Of a stretch of 64,000 nt of DNA, positions 1-8,777 are shown piece by piece. Positions within the stretch are counted from its first letter, which is position 1. Each line of letters opens with the position of its first letter. The notes beneath the pieces were generated by a model. The model had not been told where the DNA came from. It worked only from the letters and a program-made list of their open reading frames with translations, and made no database searches. The stretch is from contig JAAAOB010000018.1 of the NCBI GenBank assembly GCA_009909035.1, positions 1 through 64,000 of the forward strand, in the 5' to 3' direction. The translations under genes and the position numbers were made by a program. Source of the DNA: Bacteroidota bacterium (GTDB lineage: Bacteria > Bacteroidota > Rhodothermia > Balneolales > Balneolaceae).

Positions 1-631
1 GCTGCCGGGCTTTCAGAACGGTTTCGCTAAATGACTGGCCGGCATCAAGCTGCGAAAAGATGTAGGTCATGGTGCCAGAAAGTACACCGCTTATTTCAAC
101 AATTTCGTCACCACTTTTAACGAGATCTTGTACCGTCCGTATCACCGGCAGACCGGCACCAACATTCGTTTCGTAAAGGAATTTTACGCCATTCTCGTCG
201 GCTGTTTTCCGGAGCAGATCAAAATGGTCCTGTGTTTTTGTGTTGGCCAATTTGCTTGGAGTAACGACATGAATTCCTTTTTCAAATAGCTTTAAGTACA
301 ACTCGGTGGCTTCGAGGGTGCCGGTAGCATCAATAAAAATCAGCTCTTTTCCGGCAGCGGGTTCCAGCTTTTTTAAAATTTGATTCCAGTTTTTAACCTC
401 ACCTGTTGCGAGTGCCTGCTGGTTAATGTCCGATTCATCCTTATCAATCCACAAGGTGCGCGTTGAATTACAGACACCAATGATGTGGAATAAATCAGAG
501 TCAGAAAGCGAACGGATTTGTCGAATAAGGGTACCTCCAACCGCCCCGATTCCCGCAATAAACAGATCGCACGTGCTGGATTCAGGGGCCGGATCAGGAT
601 AGGTTTTGTTTAATGCTGAAAATTGTTTCAT
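1..631 (-). CDS. homoserine dehydrogenase, 3' end outside window
   Basis: NADPH-dependent reduction of aspartate semialdehyde to homoserine, the branch-point precursor of methionine and threonine. About 210 residues are visible. A Rossmann motif GIGAVGG lies near residue 27, the substrate/cofactor region HVVTPSKLANT near residue 120, and a downstream NVGAGLPVI motif. These match the homoserine dehydrogenase half of ThrA/MetL-type enzymes, but the ATG lies only about 25 residues before the Rossmann motif, so no aspartokinase domain is fused at the N-terminus. The C-terminal part lies beyond base 1. The start codon sits one base after the metX stop (TGA-T-ATG), which suggests translational coupling as the last visible gene of the SAM-riboswitch operon. 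Confidence 0.93.
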   Translation of the reverse strand, partial: MKQFSALNKTYPDPAPESSTCDLFIAGIGAVGGTLIRQIRSLSDSDLFHIIGVCNSTRTLWIDKDESDINQQALATGEVKNWNQILKKLEPAAGKELIFIDATGTLEATELYLKLFEKGIHVVTPSKLANTKTQDHFDLLRKTADENGVKFLYETNVGAGLPVIRTVQDLVKSGDEIVEISGVLSGTMTYIFSQLDAGQSFSETVLKARQ

Positions 632-632
632 A

Positions 633-1679
633 TCAGTAGGTTAGGATCGATTGTATGTCTTTAAAAGGTTGAATGATTTCATGGAGCTGTTCAAACTCAA
701 TCAAAAAAGCATCGTGTCCATATGGCGATTCAATGAGATGCAGGCGGCTGTTGGGAAGCAACGTCGCCAGCTCTTCCTGCTCAGAAACAGGGTAGAGGTG
801 ATCGGAGTCCACACCAATGATTTGGACTGGAATCTCTACCCGGTTTAACAGAACCTCTTTGGGAGGTCTGCACCGCGAGATATCATGCGTGTCCATCGCC
901 TTTGACAGAATGACGTACGAGTTGGCATCAAAGCGTTTGGCCAGTTTTTCGCCCTGGTAGCGCAGATACGACTGGACCTGGAAAAGATCTGATTCATCTT
1001 GTTTTTTCCGTCCAAATTTTGTGTCGTAGTTGTTGGGCGTACGATATGTTATCATAGCCATCATCCGGGCTGCGGCCAATCCCTGGTCGGGCCCGTCATC
1101 ATATTCATAATCCCCGCCGTTCCATTTTGGATCAGCCTTGATCGCAGCCCTCTGAGCTTCGCTAATGCCAATGGCCCAGGGCCGGTGTGCCGCTCCCATC
1201 GCAATCAGGCAGGCCGACTGTATCCGCCGGTCCATAATGGCAAACTCAAGCGCCTGCATGCCGCCCATCGATCCGCCGATGACGAGCTCGATACCCCGGA
1301 TATCGAGCTGATCGAGCAGCAGCTGCTGAAATCGAACCATATCCCGGATCGTAACGGCAGGAAACGAGGCCCGGTACGGTTCCCCTGTTTTTGGATTCTC
1401 AGACCATGGACCAACGGTTCCGTAACAGCTTCCCGGCACGTTGATGCAGAGGATGAAGTTTTTGGCCGGATCGTAGAGTTTATTTTTGCCAATGAGTCCC
1501 GGAAACCATTCATCTGCTGCGGCATGCCCGGTTAACGCGTGACAGATCAAGATCACATTATCACGCGTATCGTTGAGCGTTCCCCAGGTTTTGTAAGCTG
1601 CCTCTGGATTCTCGAACCGATGGCCCGATTCAGTAATAAAATTTTTTTCAAGATTTGTTATTGAGATTCCTTCATTCAT
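633..1679 (-). CDS. metX: homoserine O-acetyltransferase
   Basis: Acylates homoserine, most likely with acetyl-CoA, to make the substrate of the downstream sulfhydrylase. It is an alpha/beta hydrolase of 348 residues: nucleophile Ser137 in GGSMGGMQA, Asp293 in VDSDHLYPV and His322 in YGHDAF form the triad, and NVPGSCYGTVGP is the family oxyanion segment. The reading frame is open for another 51 codons upstream, but that stretch overlaps the OsmC gene and has no family similarity, so the ATG at 1679 was chosen. It lies 61 bases after the OsmC stop and is nearly contiguous with homoserine dehydrogenase, in one methionine operon with metY. Acetyl rather than succinyl specificity is inferred from the family and from the neighbouring metY. 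Confidence 0.95.
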   Translation of the reverse strand: MNEGISITNLEKNFITESGHRFENPEAAYKTWGTLNDTRDNVILICHALTGHAAADEWFPGLIGKNKLYDPAKNFILCINVPGSCYGTVGPWSENPKTGEPYRASFPAVTIRDMVRFQQLLLDQLDIRGIELVIGGSMGGMQALEFAIMDRRIQSACLIAMGAAHRPWAIGISEAQRAAIKADPKWNGGDYEYDDGPDQGLAAARMMAMITYRTPNNYDTKFGRKKQDESDLFQVQSYLRYQGEKLAKRFDANSYVILSKAMDTHDISRCRPPKEVLLNRVEIPVQIIGVDSDHLYPVSEQEELATLLPNSRLHLIESPYGHDAFLIEFEQLHEIIQPFKDIQSILTY

Positions 1680-1740
1680 TTTCCATTCGTGTTTGGCGTT
1701 CTGATTTAGGTCGTATTTCTCACCGGAAGATCCTACCCAC

Positions 1741-2280
1741 TTACGATTGTTTAAACTGCACGGTTCCTTCCAGAGGTACAGGATTTTGTATGATATCGAG
1801 CACGGGGCATCGTGTAGCAGAGAGCTGTTCAAGCTGCTTCAGCTTTTCAGAATCTGTCTCCTCTGTTTCAATCGTCGTTGTATAACGAATGCCGGTAAAT
1901 CCGGCACGTTCGTCCGATAGATTGAAAAATCCATGGAGGTCCAGGTCGCCCTCTACATCTACCTGAATGGATGAAACTTTAATATCGAGCACGGTTGCAT
2001 ATGCCTGGATCACAATTTCCTGGCATGCGGCAAAAGCACCAAGTACATACTCTACCGGATTCGGCCCCTTGTTCGTTCCGCCGAGATCTTCCGGCTCGTC
2101 CGAAAGAAAATTAAAATCGCGGATGTTTACCTGTGCAAGGAACCCATCCGTTAACGTTGAGTTGGCCCTGAAAACGGCATCTGCCTTTTTAGGATCATCC
2201 TGGACTCCCTGAATGACGTTTAACAGGGTTTCTTTGAGATGCTGATGCTGCTTGGGTGTGATTGTTTCTGTAGTGCTCAT
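1741..2280 (-). CDS. OsmC/Ohr-family protein (thiol peroxidase-like)
   Basis: A 179-residue OsmC-fold protein; the family reduces organic hydroperoxides through a pair of cysteines. Both are present: Cys86 in AFAACQEI and Cys158 in TRCPVLD. The N-terminal half carries the substrate-pocket sequence GGTNKGPNPVEYVLGA. It sits between metY and metX in the riboswitch-controlled operon, so it is probably co-regulated by SAM. Why a peroxidase-like protein is in a methionine operon is not clear; sulfur-linked redox protection is one guess. Some OsmC-like proteins without Ohr activity keep both cysteines, so the substrate is unassigned. Confidence 0.85.
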   Translation of the reverse strand: MSTTETITPKQHQHLKETLLNVIQGVQDDPKKADAVFRANSTLTDGFLAQVNIRDFNFLSDEPEDLGGTNKGPNPVEYVLGAFAACQEIVIQAYATVLDIKVSSIQVDVEGDLDLHGFFNLSDERAGFTGIRYTTTIETEETDSEKLKQLEQLSATRCPVLDIIQNPVPLEGTVQFKQS

Positions 2281-2355
2281 TATTTTGTACTATACGTTTG
2301 ATTTATTACGACCGGTAGGTCTCCGCTAAAAGTCCCTTCCGGCGTTAATGATTCT

Positions 2356-2390
2356 GAACCCGGTCTCGACTATCGAGCCCGGGTTTTTTT
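2356..2390 (+). terminator. terminator-like hairpin facing against the operon
   Basis: The arms AACCCGGTCTCGA and TCGAGCCCGGGTT pair almost perfectly around a three-base loop and are followed by seven T on the plus strand. No plus-strand gene ends here and both flanking genes run on the minus strand, where the stem is not followed by T residues. It may stop antisense transcription, or simply be part of the spacer repeats. Confidence 0.45.
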
Positions 2391-2396
2391 ATAAAT

Positions 2397-2519
2397 AGGG
2401 GTGGTTTCGTAAAGTTGAGAAGCTTGAATGTGACTCCAAACCCCGTCAACGCTCCGTGAACCCACCTCTGATCAAAACTCTGAACGAGTTTTAATCTGCC
2501 TCCTCCGTGGGAGGAGAAG
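2397..2519 (+). repeat. dispersed spacer repeat A, copy 1
   Basis: First of four related copies in the methionine operon. Shared pieces are GGGGTGG near the left end, GTTGAGAAGC, GACTCCAAACCCC, and then CCACCTCTGATCAAAACTCT followed by a small CTCCTCC/GGAGGAG hairpin. The 2281-2643 spacer holds only this copy, copy 2 and the hairpin at 2356; no gene is seen. Confidence 0.75.
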
Positions 2520-2571
2520 TATTGACTCCCCTCTTTGGAGGGGACAGGATAATCGCGTTCAGCGATTATGC

Positions 2572-2643
2572 AGGGGTGGGTTCTTAAGGGTCGAGAAGGC
2601 TGAATGTACATCCAAACCCCAACAACGCCATTAAACACCCACC
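2572..2643 (+). repeat. dispersed spacer repeat A, copy 2 (short form)
   Basis: Short version of repeat A: AGGGGTGGGTTC, TCGAGAAGGCTGAATGT, CATCCAAACCCCAACAACGC, ending in CACCCACCC at the metY stop codon. The ends are complementary (GGGTGGG against CCCACCC), so the unit can fold on itself. Confidence 0.7.
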
Positions 2644-3990
<1,347 letters not shown>

Positions 3991-4022
3991 TTAGTAGTGT
4001 TTATACTGAAATTACTTTGGCA

Positions 4023-4104
4023 AAATCCCCTCTTGCCCCGTAAGGATCCCTTCGGGAAGAGGGGAAAAGTCCAACTGAAAGTGCAAAGCACGATTTAGTT
4101 GGTC
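4023..4104. other. two hairpins in the metY leader
   Basis: CCCCTCTT at 4027-4034 pairs with AAGAGGGG at 4057-4064, and CCAACT at 4071-4076 with AGTTGG at 4097-4102. They lie in the untranslated spacer just before metY and abut repeat A copy 3. They may form a processing or stability element, or may be part of the repeat. Confidence 0.5.
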
Positions 4105-4230
4105 GAGGGGTGTGTTTGTGGAGTTGAGAAGCCTGGATACATCTCCAAACCAAATCAACGCCCCGCGAACCCACCTCTGATCAAAACTCTGAACGAGTTT
4201 GATCTGTCTCCTCCGTGGGAGGAGAGGTAT
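4105..4230 (+). repeat. dispersed spacer repeat A, copy 3 (long form)
   Basis: Same order of blocks as copy 1: GAGGGGTG, GTTGAGAAGCCTGGAT, CTCCAAACC, then GAACCCACCTCTGATCAAAA and CTCTGAACGAGTTT, ending in CTCCTCCGTGGGAGGAG. It fills the space between metY and the CoA-binding protein gene and ends ten bases from that gene's stop. Confidence 0.75.
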
Positions 4231-4239
4231 ACAGGCCGA

Positions 4240-4686
4240 TCACTTCCCATTATCCCTGTCGCGGATAAGGAATTGGTGATCGACCTTCATACAGCGGTTT
4301 TGTACCATCATAACTCCATGTTTATTAGCTTTTTCAATTTCTTCAGGGTGCTCTCCGACGCCAAGCTGCAGCCAGATCACCTTTGGATCGATTTCAAGGG
4401 CCTGGTCAACAATCTCAGAGACGTACTCCGGTTTGATGAAAACATCAACCGCATCAATATCACCAGGAATGGATACCAGGTCGGGGTACGCTTTCTGTCC
4501 CAGAATTTCAGTCGCCCCTGGATTTACCGGAATGATAGTATACCCGGCATTTTGCAGATAGCGGCCAACAAAATAGCTGTCTTTATGCCTGTTACGGGAT
4601 ATCCCCACGATGGCAATGGTTTGGATGTTATCGAGCCAGTGTTCAATTTTGTCGGTTTCGCCGGCAAGCTCCGGAGTGGCGCGCAT
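4240..4686 (-). CDS. CoA-binding domain protein (YccU-like)
   Basis: A single Rossmann-type CoA_binding_2 domain, about 148 residues. It has the motif TIAIVGISRNRHKDSYFVG near the N-terminus, NPGATEILGQKAYPDL, and IWLQLGV followed by a conserved VQNRCMKVDH near the C-terminus. The biochemical role of this family is not established. The start is uncertain: ATG at 4686 is used here, but the frame continues to a TTG at 4722 that would add 12 residues. It is the first gene after the SAM riboswitch, so its level should follow methionine/SAM supply together with metY and metX. Confidence 0.85.
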   Translation of the reverse strand: MRATPELAGETDKIEHWLDNIQTIAIVGISRNRHKDSYFVGRYLQNAGYTIIPVNPGATEILGQKAYPDLVSIPGDIDAVDVFIKPEYVSEIVDQALEIDPKVIWLQLGVGEHPEEIEKANKHGVMMVQNRCMKVDHQFLIRDRDNGK

Positions 4687-4793
4687 CTTCTTGTCGTACC
4701 AGTTTCCAAATGTATTTCGCAATGGTTTGTAATTTTTTTTAATAAAGAACTAATGCTTACAAAATCCCTTTTTGCCTTGTAAAGAATCCCATT

Positions 4794-4865
4794 GGGTGGG
4801 GTGGGTTCATAAGGTTGAAAAACCTAAATTTGACTCCAAACTCATCAACACCCGTGAACACACCC
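4794..4865 (+). repeat. dispersed spacer repeat A, copy 4 (short form)
   Basis: GGGTGGGGTGGGTTCATAAG, GTTGAAAAACC, TTGACTCCAAACTCATCAAC and a terminal ACACACCC correspond block by block to the other copies. It lies between the riboswitch terminator and the first gene of the operon, so it would be in the leader of the read-through transcript. Confidence 0.7.
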
Positions 4866-4867
4866 AA

Positions 4868-4934
4868 ACAAAAAAAGCCTCTTCCAAAAATCCTGACCCG
4901 GGCTTGGGGGGAGGGGATTTTCAGAAGAGGCTTT
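4868..4934 (-). terminator. SAM-riboswitch expression-platform terminator
   Basis: On the minus strand AAGCCTCTTC (from 4933) pairs with GAAGAGGCTT (to 4875) and is followed by a run of seven T. It lies just downstream of the aptamer, as expected for a terminate-when-SAM-is-bound S-box. The loop also contains complementary GGATTTT/AAAATCC arms that lengthen the stem. Confidence 0.9.
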
Positions 4935-4958
4935 GGAATGGTACCAACGGCCTGATCA

Positions 4959-5080
4959 TCTCATCTTTCCTCCCCCGACACGAGCCGGGGTTGGCAGGAT
5001 TTAGCACCTAACCCCCGATAATAACCGGGGCGGTTGCTAAGGTTTCACAGGGCCTGTCCCTCCACCTTTCTGGATAAGAG
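4959..5080 (-). promoter_or_regulatory. SAM-I (S-box) riboswitch aptamer
   Basis: Minus strand from 5080: P1 strand TCTTATC, then the conserved core AGGTGGAGGGACAGGCCC, GAAACCTTAGCAACC, a variable P3 hairpin, GGTGCTAAATCCTGCC, a P4 hairpin, and the closing P1 strand GATGAGA at 4965-4959, which pairs with TCTTATC. Size (about 120 nt), order and sequence match the S-box class. With the terminator at 4868-4934 it should switch off the downstream methionine genes when SAM is plentiful. Confidence 0.96.
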
Positions 5081-5120
5081 TTCAAATAAAATTAAAGAAC
5101 AAATCTCAGTGTAGTGAATA

Positions 5121-5154
5121 ACAAAAAAGCCCTGCCGGTTTCCCAGAGGACTTG
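5121..5154 (-). terminator. intrinsic terminator upstream of the riboswitch
   Basis: On the minus strand AAGTCCT-CTGG-GAAA-CCGG-C-AGGGCTT forms a near-continuous stem capped by a GAAA tetraloop, followed by six T and a G. No convincing minus-strand gene lies upstream as far as 5487. It either ends an unrecognised small RNA or shields the riboswitch promoter from read-through. Confidence 0.75.
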
Positions 5155-5251
5155 TCATTCTTAAACAAAGACTACGCCCTCTGCATTACATGCAACAACA
5201 GAAACACATTGACGTGTTCTGACAGCGGACGATATTGATATAACTATTTCT

Positions 5252-5283
5252 TTTGTTCACACCTCAATGATAGTATAGTTTTG
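5252..5283 (+). promoter_or_regulatory. Bacteroidota-type promoter candidate
   Basis: TTTG at 5252-5255 and TAGTTTTG at 5276-5283 fit the -33 TTTG / -7 TAnnTTTG pattern of Bacteroidota housekeeping promoters with a 20-base spacer. It points toward the sugar dehydrogenase gene, leaving a leader of about 195 bases. Motif match only. Confidence 0.35.
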
Positions 5284-5486
5284 CAAAGGAATGCAAATTA
5301 ATTCTCAAAATAGTTTTCAACGCATACAGACACGCTCTGTTTGATGATGATCTTATGGTCGAAAGTGTGGGATTGCCGTACACCTTCCAGGTAAAAGACA
5401 TAATTTTACAACTCCAATCGGTTATTGTTTTTCATCAAGCTGCAGAAACGGTAACTTGGAAAAACGACTAAATTACTTAAAAATAT

Positions 5487-6680
5487 ATGATGTATCGAAA
5501 CGTATTGTTGCTTTCTTTTCTTCTTCTTGTGTCTGTTTCAGCTTGTGGTGACGGATCTGTAAATATTGAAGACGAAGTTGTAGACCCACCATTGGATTTA
5601 TCTGAAGTATCCCAGATTGACGTGCCCAATGGATTCATCGCTGAGGAGTTTACCGATGATGTTGAGCTTCCAACATCAATAGAGTTTCCGCCGGACGGAT
5701 CAAACCGCCTCTTTGTGAACGAACTGCAGAGCGGTAAAATCTGGATCTATGAAGATGGAGAGCGGTTGGAAGAGCCATTTGTAGATCTTGCGCTGAATAT
5801 TGAGGGAGGGTTCCCTGTGGATGGAGAGAACGGGCTTTTGGGGCTGGAATTTGACCCGAATTACTCATCGAATGGATATGTATATGTTACTTATGTTGCC
5901 CGCGATGGTGATGGTGAGACGGCATCTGTTGCCCGGTTTACCGATGTGAATAACAGGGGAGAGGATTTTACTGTATTGCTTACAGACCTGCCAAGTGATA
6001 AAGGACATCAAATTGAAAACCTTCGGTTTGGGCCCGACGGTATGCTCTATGTATCCGTTGGAGATGCATATCAGCAGGATAAAGCCCAGGATGTAAATGA
6101 ATTTCATGGGAAAATTCTTCGCATGACGCCCACTGGAGAAATTCCTGCTGACAACCCGTTTGGACCCGATAATTACGTGTATGCCCTCGGCTTCAGAAAC
6201 TCATTTGATATGGTGTTCCTTGATAATGGCGATCTTTTGGCGAACGATAATGGTCCAACCGGTATGGATAAATTTATGGCCATTGAAGCGGGTGAGAATT
6301 ACGGATGGCCTGAAAAGCTCGGGTTTCATGACGATCCCAACTACATGAATCCGCTGCATGTGTGGACGGAAACAGTTTCTCCCACAGGCCTGCATATTTA
6401 TCGCGGAGATCAGTTTCCGGAGCAGTATCGCGGAAAGCTATTCCAGGTTTTGTTTGGATTTACCTTCTCTGAGGGATCAAATCCGAACGGTAAACGGCTT
6501 CAGCTGGTAGAACTGCAAGGAAGCGGACAGCAGACTGAAACTGAGTTTATAGATTTTGCTGTGTGGAACTTTGAGGGCGTTCCAAGTAATCCTGTAGATG
6601 TGGCCGAAAGTCCTGACGGAAGCCTTTTCATTACAGACATTTTCCAGGGAAAAATATTTAGGATCCGGTACCAGCAATAG
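5487..6680 (+). CDS. PQQ-dependent sugar dehydrogenase lipoprotein (glucose/sorbosone dehydrogenase family)
   Basis: Predicted lipid-anchored six-bladed beta-propeller enzyme that oxidises sugars or related polyols with PQQ outside the inner membrane. Residues 1-20 form a lipoprotein signal with lipobox VSAC and Cys20. The family features are the GLLGLEFDPNY segment, GHQIENLRFGPDGMLYVSVGD carrying the catalytic-site region, and the C-terminal DVAESPDGSLFITD blade motif. Length is 397 residues. Two consecutive ATG codons (5487, 5490) could both start it. No PQQ biosynthesis genes are in the window. It stands alone, converging with the metallophosphoesterase gene. Substrate is not predictable from sequence. 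Confidence 0.85.
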   Translation: MMYRNVLLLSFLLLVSVSACGDGSVNIEDEVVDPPLDLSEVSQIDVPNGFIAEEFTDDVELPTSIEFPPDGSNRLFVNELQSGKIWIYEDGERLEEPFVDLALNIEGGFPVDGENGLLGLEFDPNYSSNGYVYVTYVARDGDGETASVARFTDVNNRGEDFTVLLTDLPSDKGHQIENLRFGPDGMLYVSVGDAYQQDKAQDVNEFHGKILRMTPTGEIPADNPFGPDNYVYALGFRNSFDMVFLDNGDLLANDNGPTGMDKFMAIEAGENYGWPEKLGFHDDPNYMNPLHVWTETVSPTGLHIYRGDQFPEQYRGKLFQVLFGFTFSEGSNPNGKRLQLVELQGSGQQTETEFIDFAVWNFEGVPSNPVDVAESPDGSLFITDIFQGKIFRIRYQQ

Positions 6681-6701
6681 CGATTGTGGGTTACCCAAGG
6701 T

Positions 6702-7685
6702 CTACCTGTCGTCGGATGGATAGCTGTATCGTTCAATTCGGCCATTAAATCCTTCAATGTACGGAGGAAGTTCATTAGGAGAGATGATGGTCATGTTGTT
6801 ATGCATGTCGAACGTGGTGATACTAAATTCCGGCGACCCGTTCTGTCGTTCCATAAGGGTTATTGTACGCCGGGGAAGCCGCTCCGATCCGATAAGCGGA
6901 CGTGGCCCGCTGCCCTGGGCCCCGGAGTGGATCATCTTCAGCCCATCCTTTTCGGCTGGATACCATGCATGATGATGGCCGCTGAAATAGTAGTCTACAT
7001 TGTGATTGATCATCAGTTCAAATAGCCGGTCTGCTTCACGTAATACCTCACCTCGTCGATTACGCCCTTCGGCCACGGCGTACAGCGGCAGATGGCCAAG
7101 CATGAGCCTGAGAGAGGCCTGTTTTGCCTCATGTCCGGATAGCTGCTCTTTAATCCAGGTGATTTCCTCTTCACGAATATTGTGTCCGGATGCATCCCAG
7201 CTGATAACGAAGAGATCTTCATATTGAAAGCTGTAATAAAAAGGGAAATGCTCACTGCTTATGTAATTCAGATCGGGTTTACGATTGCTCCAGTACAGTT
7301 TAGCAAGTCTGCGTTCATGTTCAAATGTTCCGCTTTTTGATCCGTCATGATTTCCAAGCGTAAAGGCAAACGGAATAGCCATCTGCCTCATCGGTCTTCC
7401 AATGGTTTCATCAAATCCTCTCCACATGGCCCGAATCTTTGCGTCACGTAGTTCAGGGTTCTGCCCGGCAATCATATCTCCGGCAAATAGAACCAGATCG
7501 GGCTGCCATTTGTCAACATACGCCATGGCACTGTCAACGTATTCACCATAATGAGTAGATCCGTAGCTCTCGTTGATGTCGGCCATTAGCACGATGCGCA
7601 TGTCCGGTTCATTCGATGCCGTTTGTGCGTGGAGGCACGGCAGCAAGAAGTGAAGAGTGAAAAGGCAGAAGAGCAGGGCTTTCAT
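6702..7685 (-). CDS. secreted calcineurin-like metallophosphoesterase
   Basis: 327 residues with a signal peptide (residues 1-20, hydrophobic core, AxA-like cleavage near HAQ). The binuclear-metal motifs appear in order: VLMADINE, FAGDMIAG, LGNHDGS, LGHLPLYA and FSGHHHAW. The family includes purple-acid-phosphatase-like and nucleotide phosphoesterases, so the substrate is open; periplasmic phosphate-ester hydrolysis is inferred from the export signal. It lies 95 bases downstream of era on the same strand and may be the last gene of a pdxJ-era unit. Confidence 0.87.
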   Translation of the reverse strand: MKALLFCLFTLHFLLPCLHAQTASNEPDMRIVLMADINESYGSTHYGEYVDSAMAYVDKWQPDLVLFAGDMIAGQNPELRDAKIRAMWRGFDETIGRPMRQMAIPFAFTLGNHDGSKSGTFEHERRLAKLYWSNRKPDLNYISSEHFPFYYSFQYEDLFVISWDASGHNIREEEITWIKEQLSGHEAKQASLRLMLGHLPLYAVAEGRNRRGEVLREADRLFELMINHNVDYYFSGHHHAWYPAEKDGLKMIHSGAQGSGPRPLIGSERLPRRTITLMERQNGSPEFSITTFDMHNNMTIISPNELPPYIEGFNGRIERYSYPSDDR

Positions 7686-7780
7686 GGTTTGAACATTGGG
7701 TATTTGGGGTTTTAATTAAGACTTTCAAAGTTTCCTAAAACATTAAAGGTCTTTTGTGGCAAGAATTGGTTCCAAGATGA

Positions 7781-8665
7781 TCAATACCCGAGATTCCGAA
7801 CCCAGTTCTCTTTTTCGCGCCATTTTTCGCGCACCTTTACGTGGAGATCCAGGAATACCTTTTTACCGATGAACTCCTCGATCGATTCCCTGGCTTTGAT
7901 CCCGAGATTTTTGATCGCCGTACCGCCTTTTCCAATTAACATCCCCTTTTGCGATTTACGGTTCACAATGATTTCTGCGCTGATCCGGTCAATATCTATG
8001 TCTTCACTATAGGAAATCACCTCCACCGTACAAGAGTAGGGAATCTCTTGCTGGAACTGCAGATAGATCTGCTCGCGAATCAGCTCCGATACAAAAAACC
8101 GGACGGGATGTTCGCTCAAATCCTCTTTGGGATAGTACGGCGGACCGGGCATCAACAGGGCGCGCATGGATTCCATTAACGCATGGGTACCGGTTCCCCG
8201 AATCGCAGAGACATAGTGAATCGATTTCAGTTTCAGTTTTTTTTCGATCAGCGCTACTTTTTGCTCTGCCTTCTCCCGGTCGATGACGTCCATTTTATTT
8301 ACCACCAGCAGAATCGGCTTGTTAATTGATTTAAGTAGTTCAATGACTTCATCGGTGGGGTGGCTGTCCGTTGGATCAAAGATGAATAAAATCAGGTCTG
8401 CATCCGTCCTGGCTCGTTCCACGGTTTTCATCATTGCTTTTTGCAGCTCATATTTGGGCGAGATGACCCCGGGTGTGTCCAAAAAGATAATCTGTGTATC
8501 GTCGTCCGAATAAATTCCCACAACCTGATGGCGGGTAGTCTGCGCTTTGTGAGTCGTGATCGAAATTTTGCTGCCGAGTATCCGGTTCATCAGGGTGGAT
8601 TTCCCGGCATTGGGCTTCCCAATAATCGCTGCGTAACCCGATTTGTGTGGTTTATCTGTGTTCAA
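7781..8665 (-). CDS. era: GTPase Era, 30S ribosome assembly
   Basis: Essential-type GTPase that binds 16S rRNA during small-subunit maturation. The G1 motif GKPNAGKSTLMNR, the G3 motif DTPG, the G4 motif NKMD and the C-terminal KH domain with GKGGTAIKNLG are all present; 294 residues, normal length. There is no ATG in a position that would keep the G domain: the frame has a stop about ten codons upstream and the only usable start is TTG at 8665, ten residues before the conserved YAAIIGKPN. The weak start may keep expression low. Flanked by pdxJ upstream (112-base gap). Confidence 0.95.
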   Translation of the reverse strand: MNTDKPHKSGYAAIIGKPNAGKSTLMNRILGSKISITTHKAQTTRHQVVGIYSDDDTQIIFLDTPGVISPKYELQKAMMKTVERARTDADLILFIFDPTDSHPTDEVIELLKSINKPILLVVNKMDVIDREKAEQKVALIEKKLKLKSIHYVSAIRGTGTHALMESMRALLMPGPPYYPKEDLSEHPVRFFVSELIREQIYLQFQQEIPYSCTVEVISYSEDIDIDRISAEIIVNRKSQKGMLIGKGGTAIKNLGIKARESIEEFIGKKVFLDLHVKVREKWREKENWVRNLGY

Positions 8666-8777
8666 ATTTGAAGGTTTAAACGAAGTTTTGATTTAAAATT
8701 CCAATAAATAAGAAAGCATCTTCATAAGCCTCTGACTTATACGGACCTGGGTCAATAAATGGGCCAATATTTGAAAA

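Noticed and set aside
999-1535. 178-codon plus-strand frame
   Set aside because: It lies antisense to metX, whose catalytic motifs are intact, and its translation has no domain character.
4099-4782. 227-codon plus-strand frame over repeat A copy 3 and the CoA-binding gene
   Set aside because: Antisense to a recognisable domain and partly made of repeat; no ribosome site.
5252-5283. Further TAnnTTTG promoters before transketolase and the TPR gene
   Set aside because: Partial matches were seen (for example TAGATTTT near 21486), but spacing or the -33 box was poor, so they were not listed.
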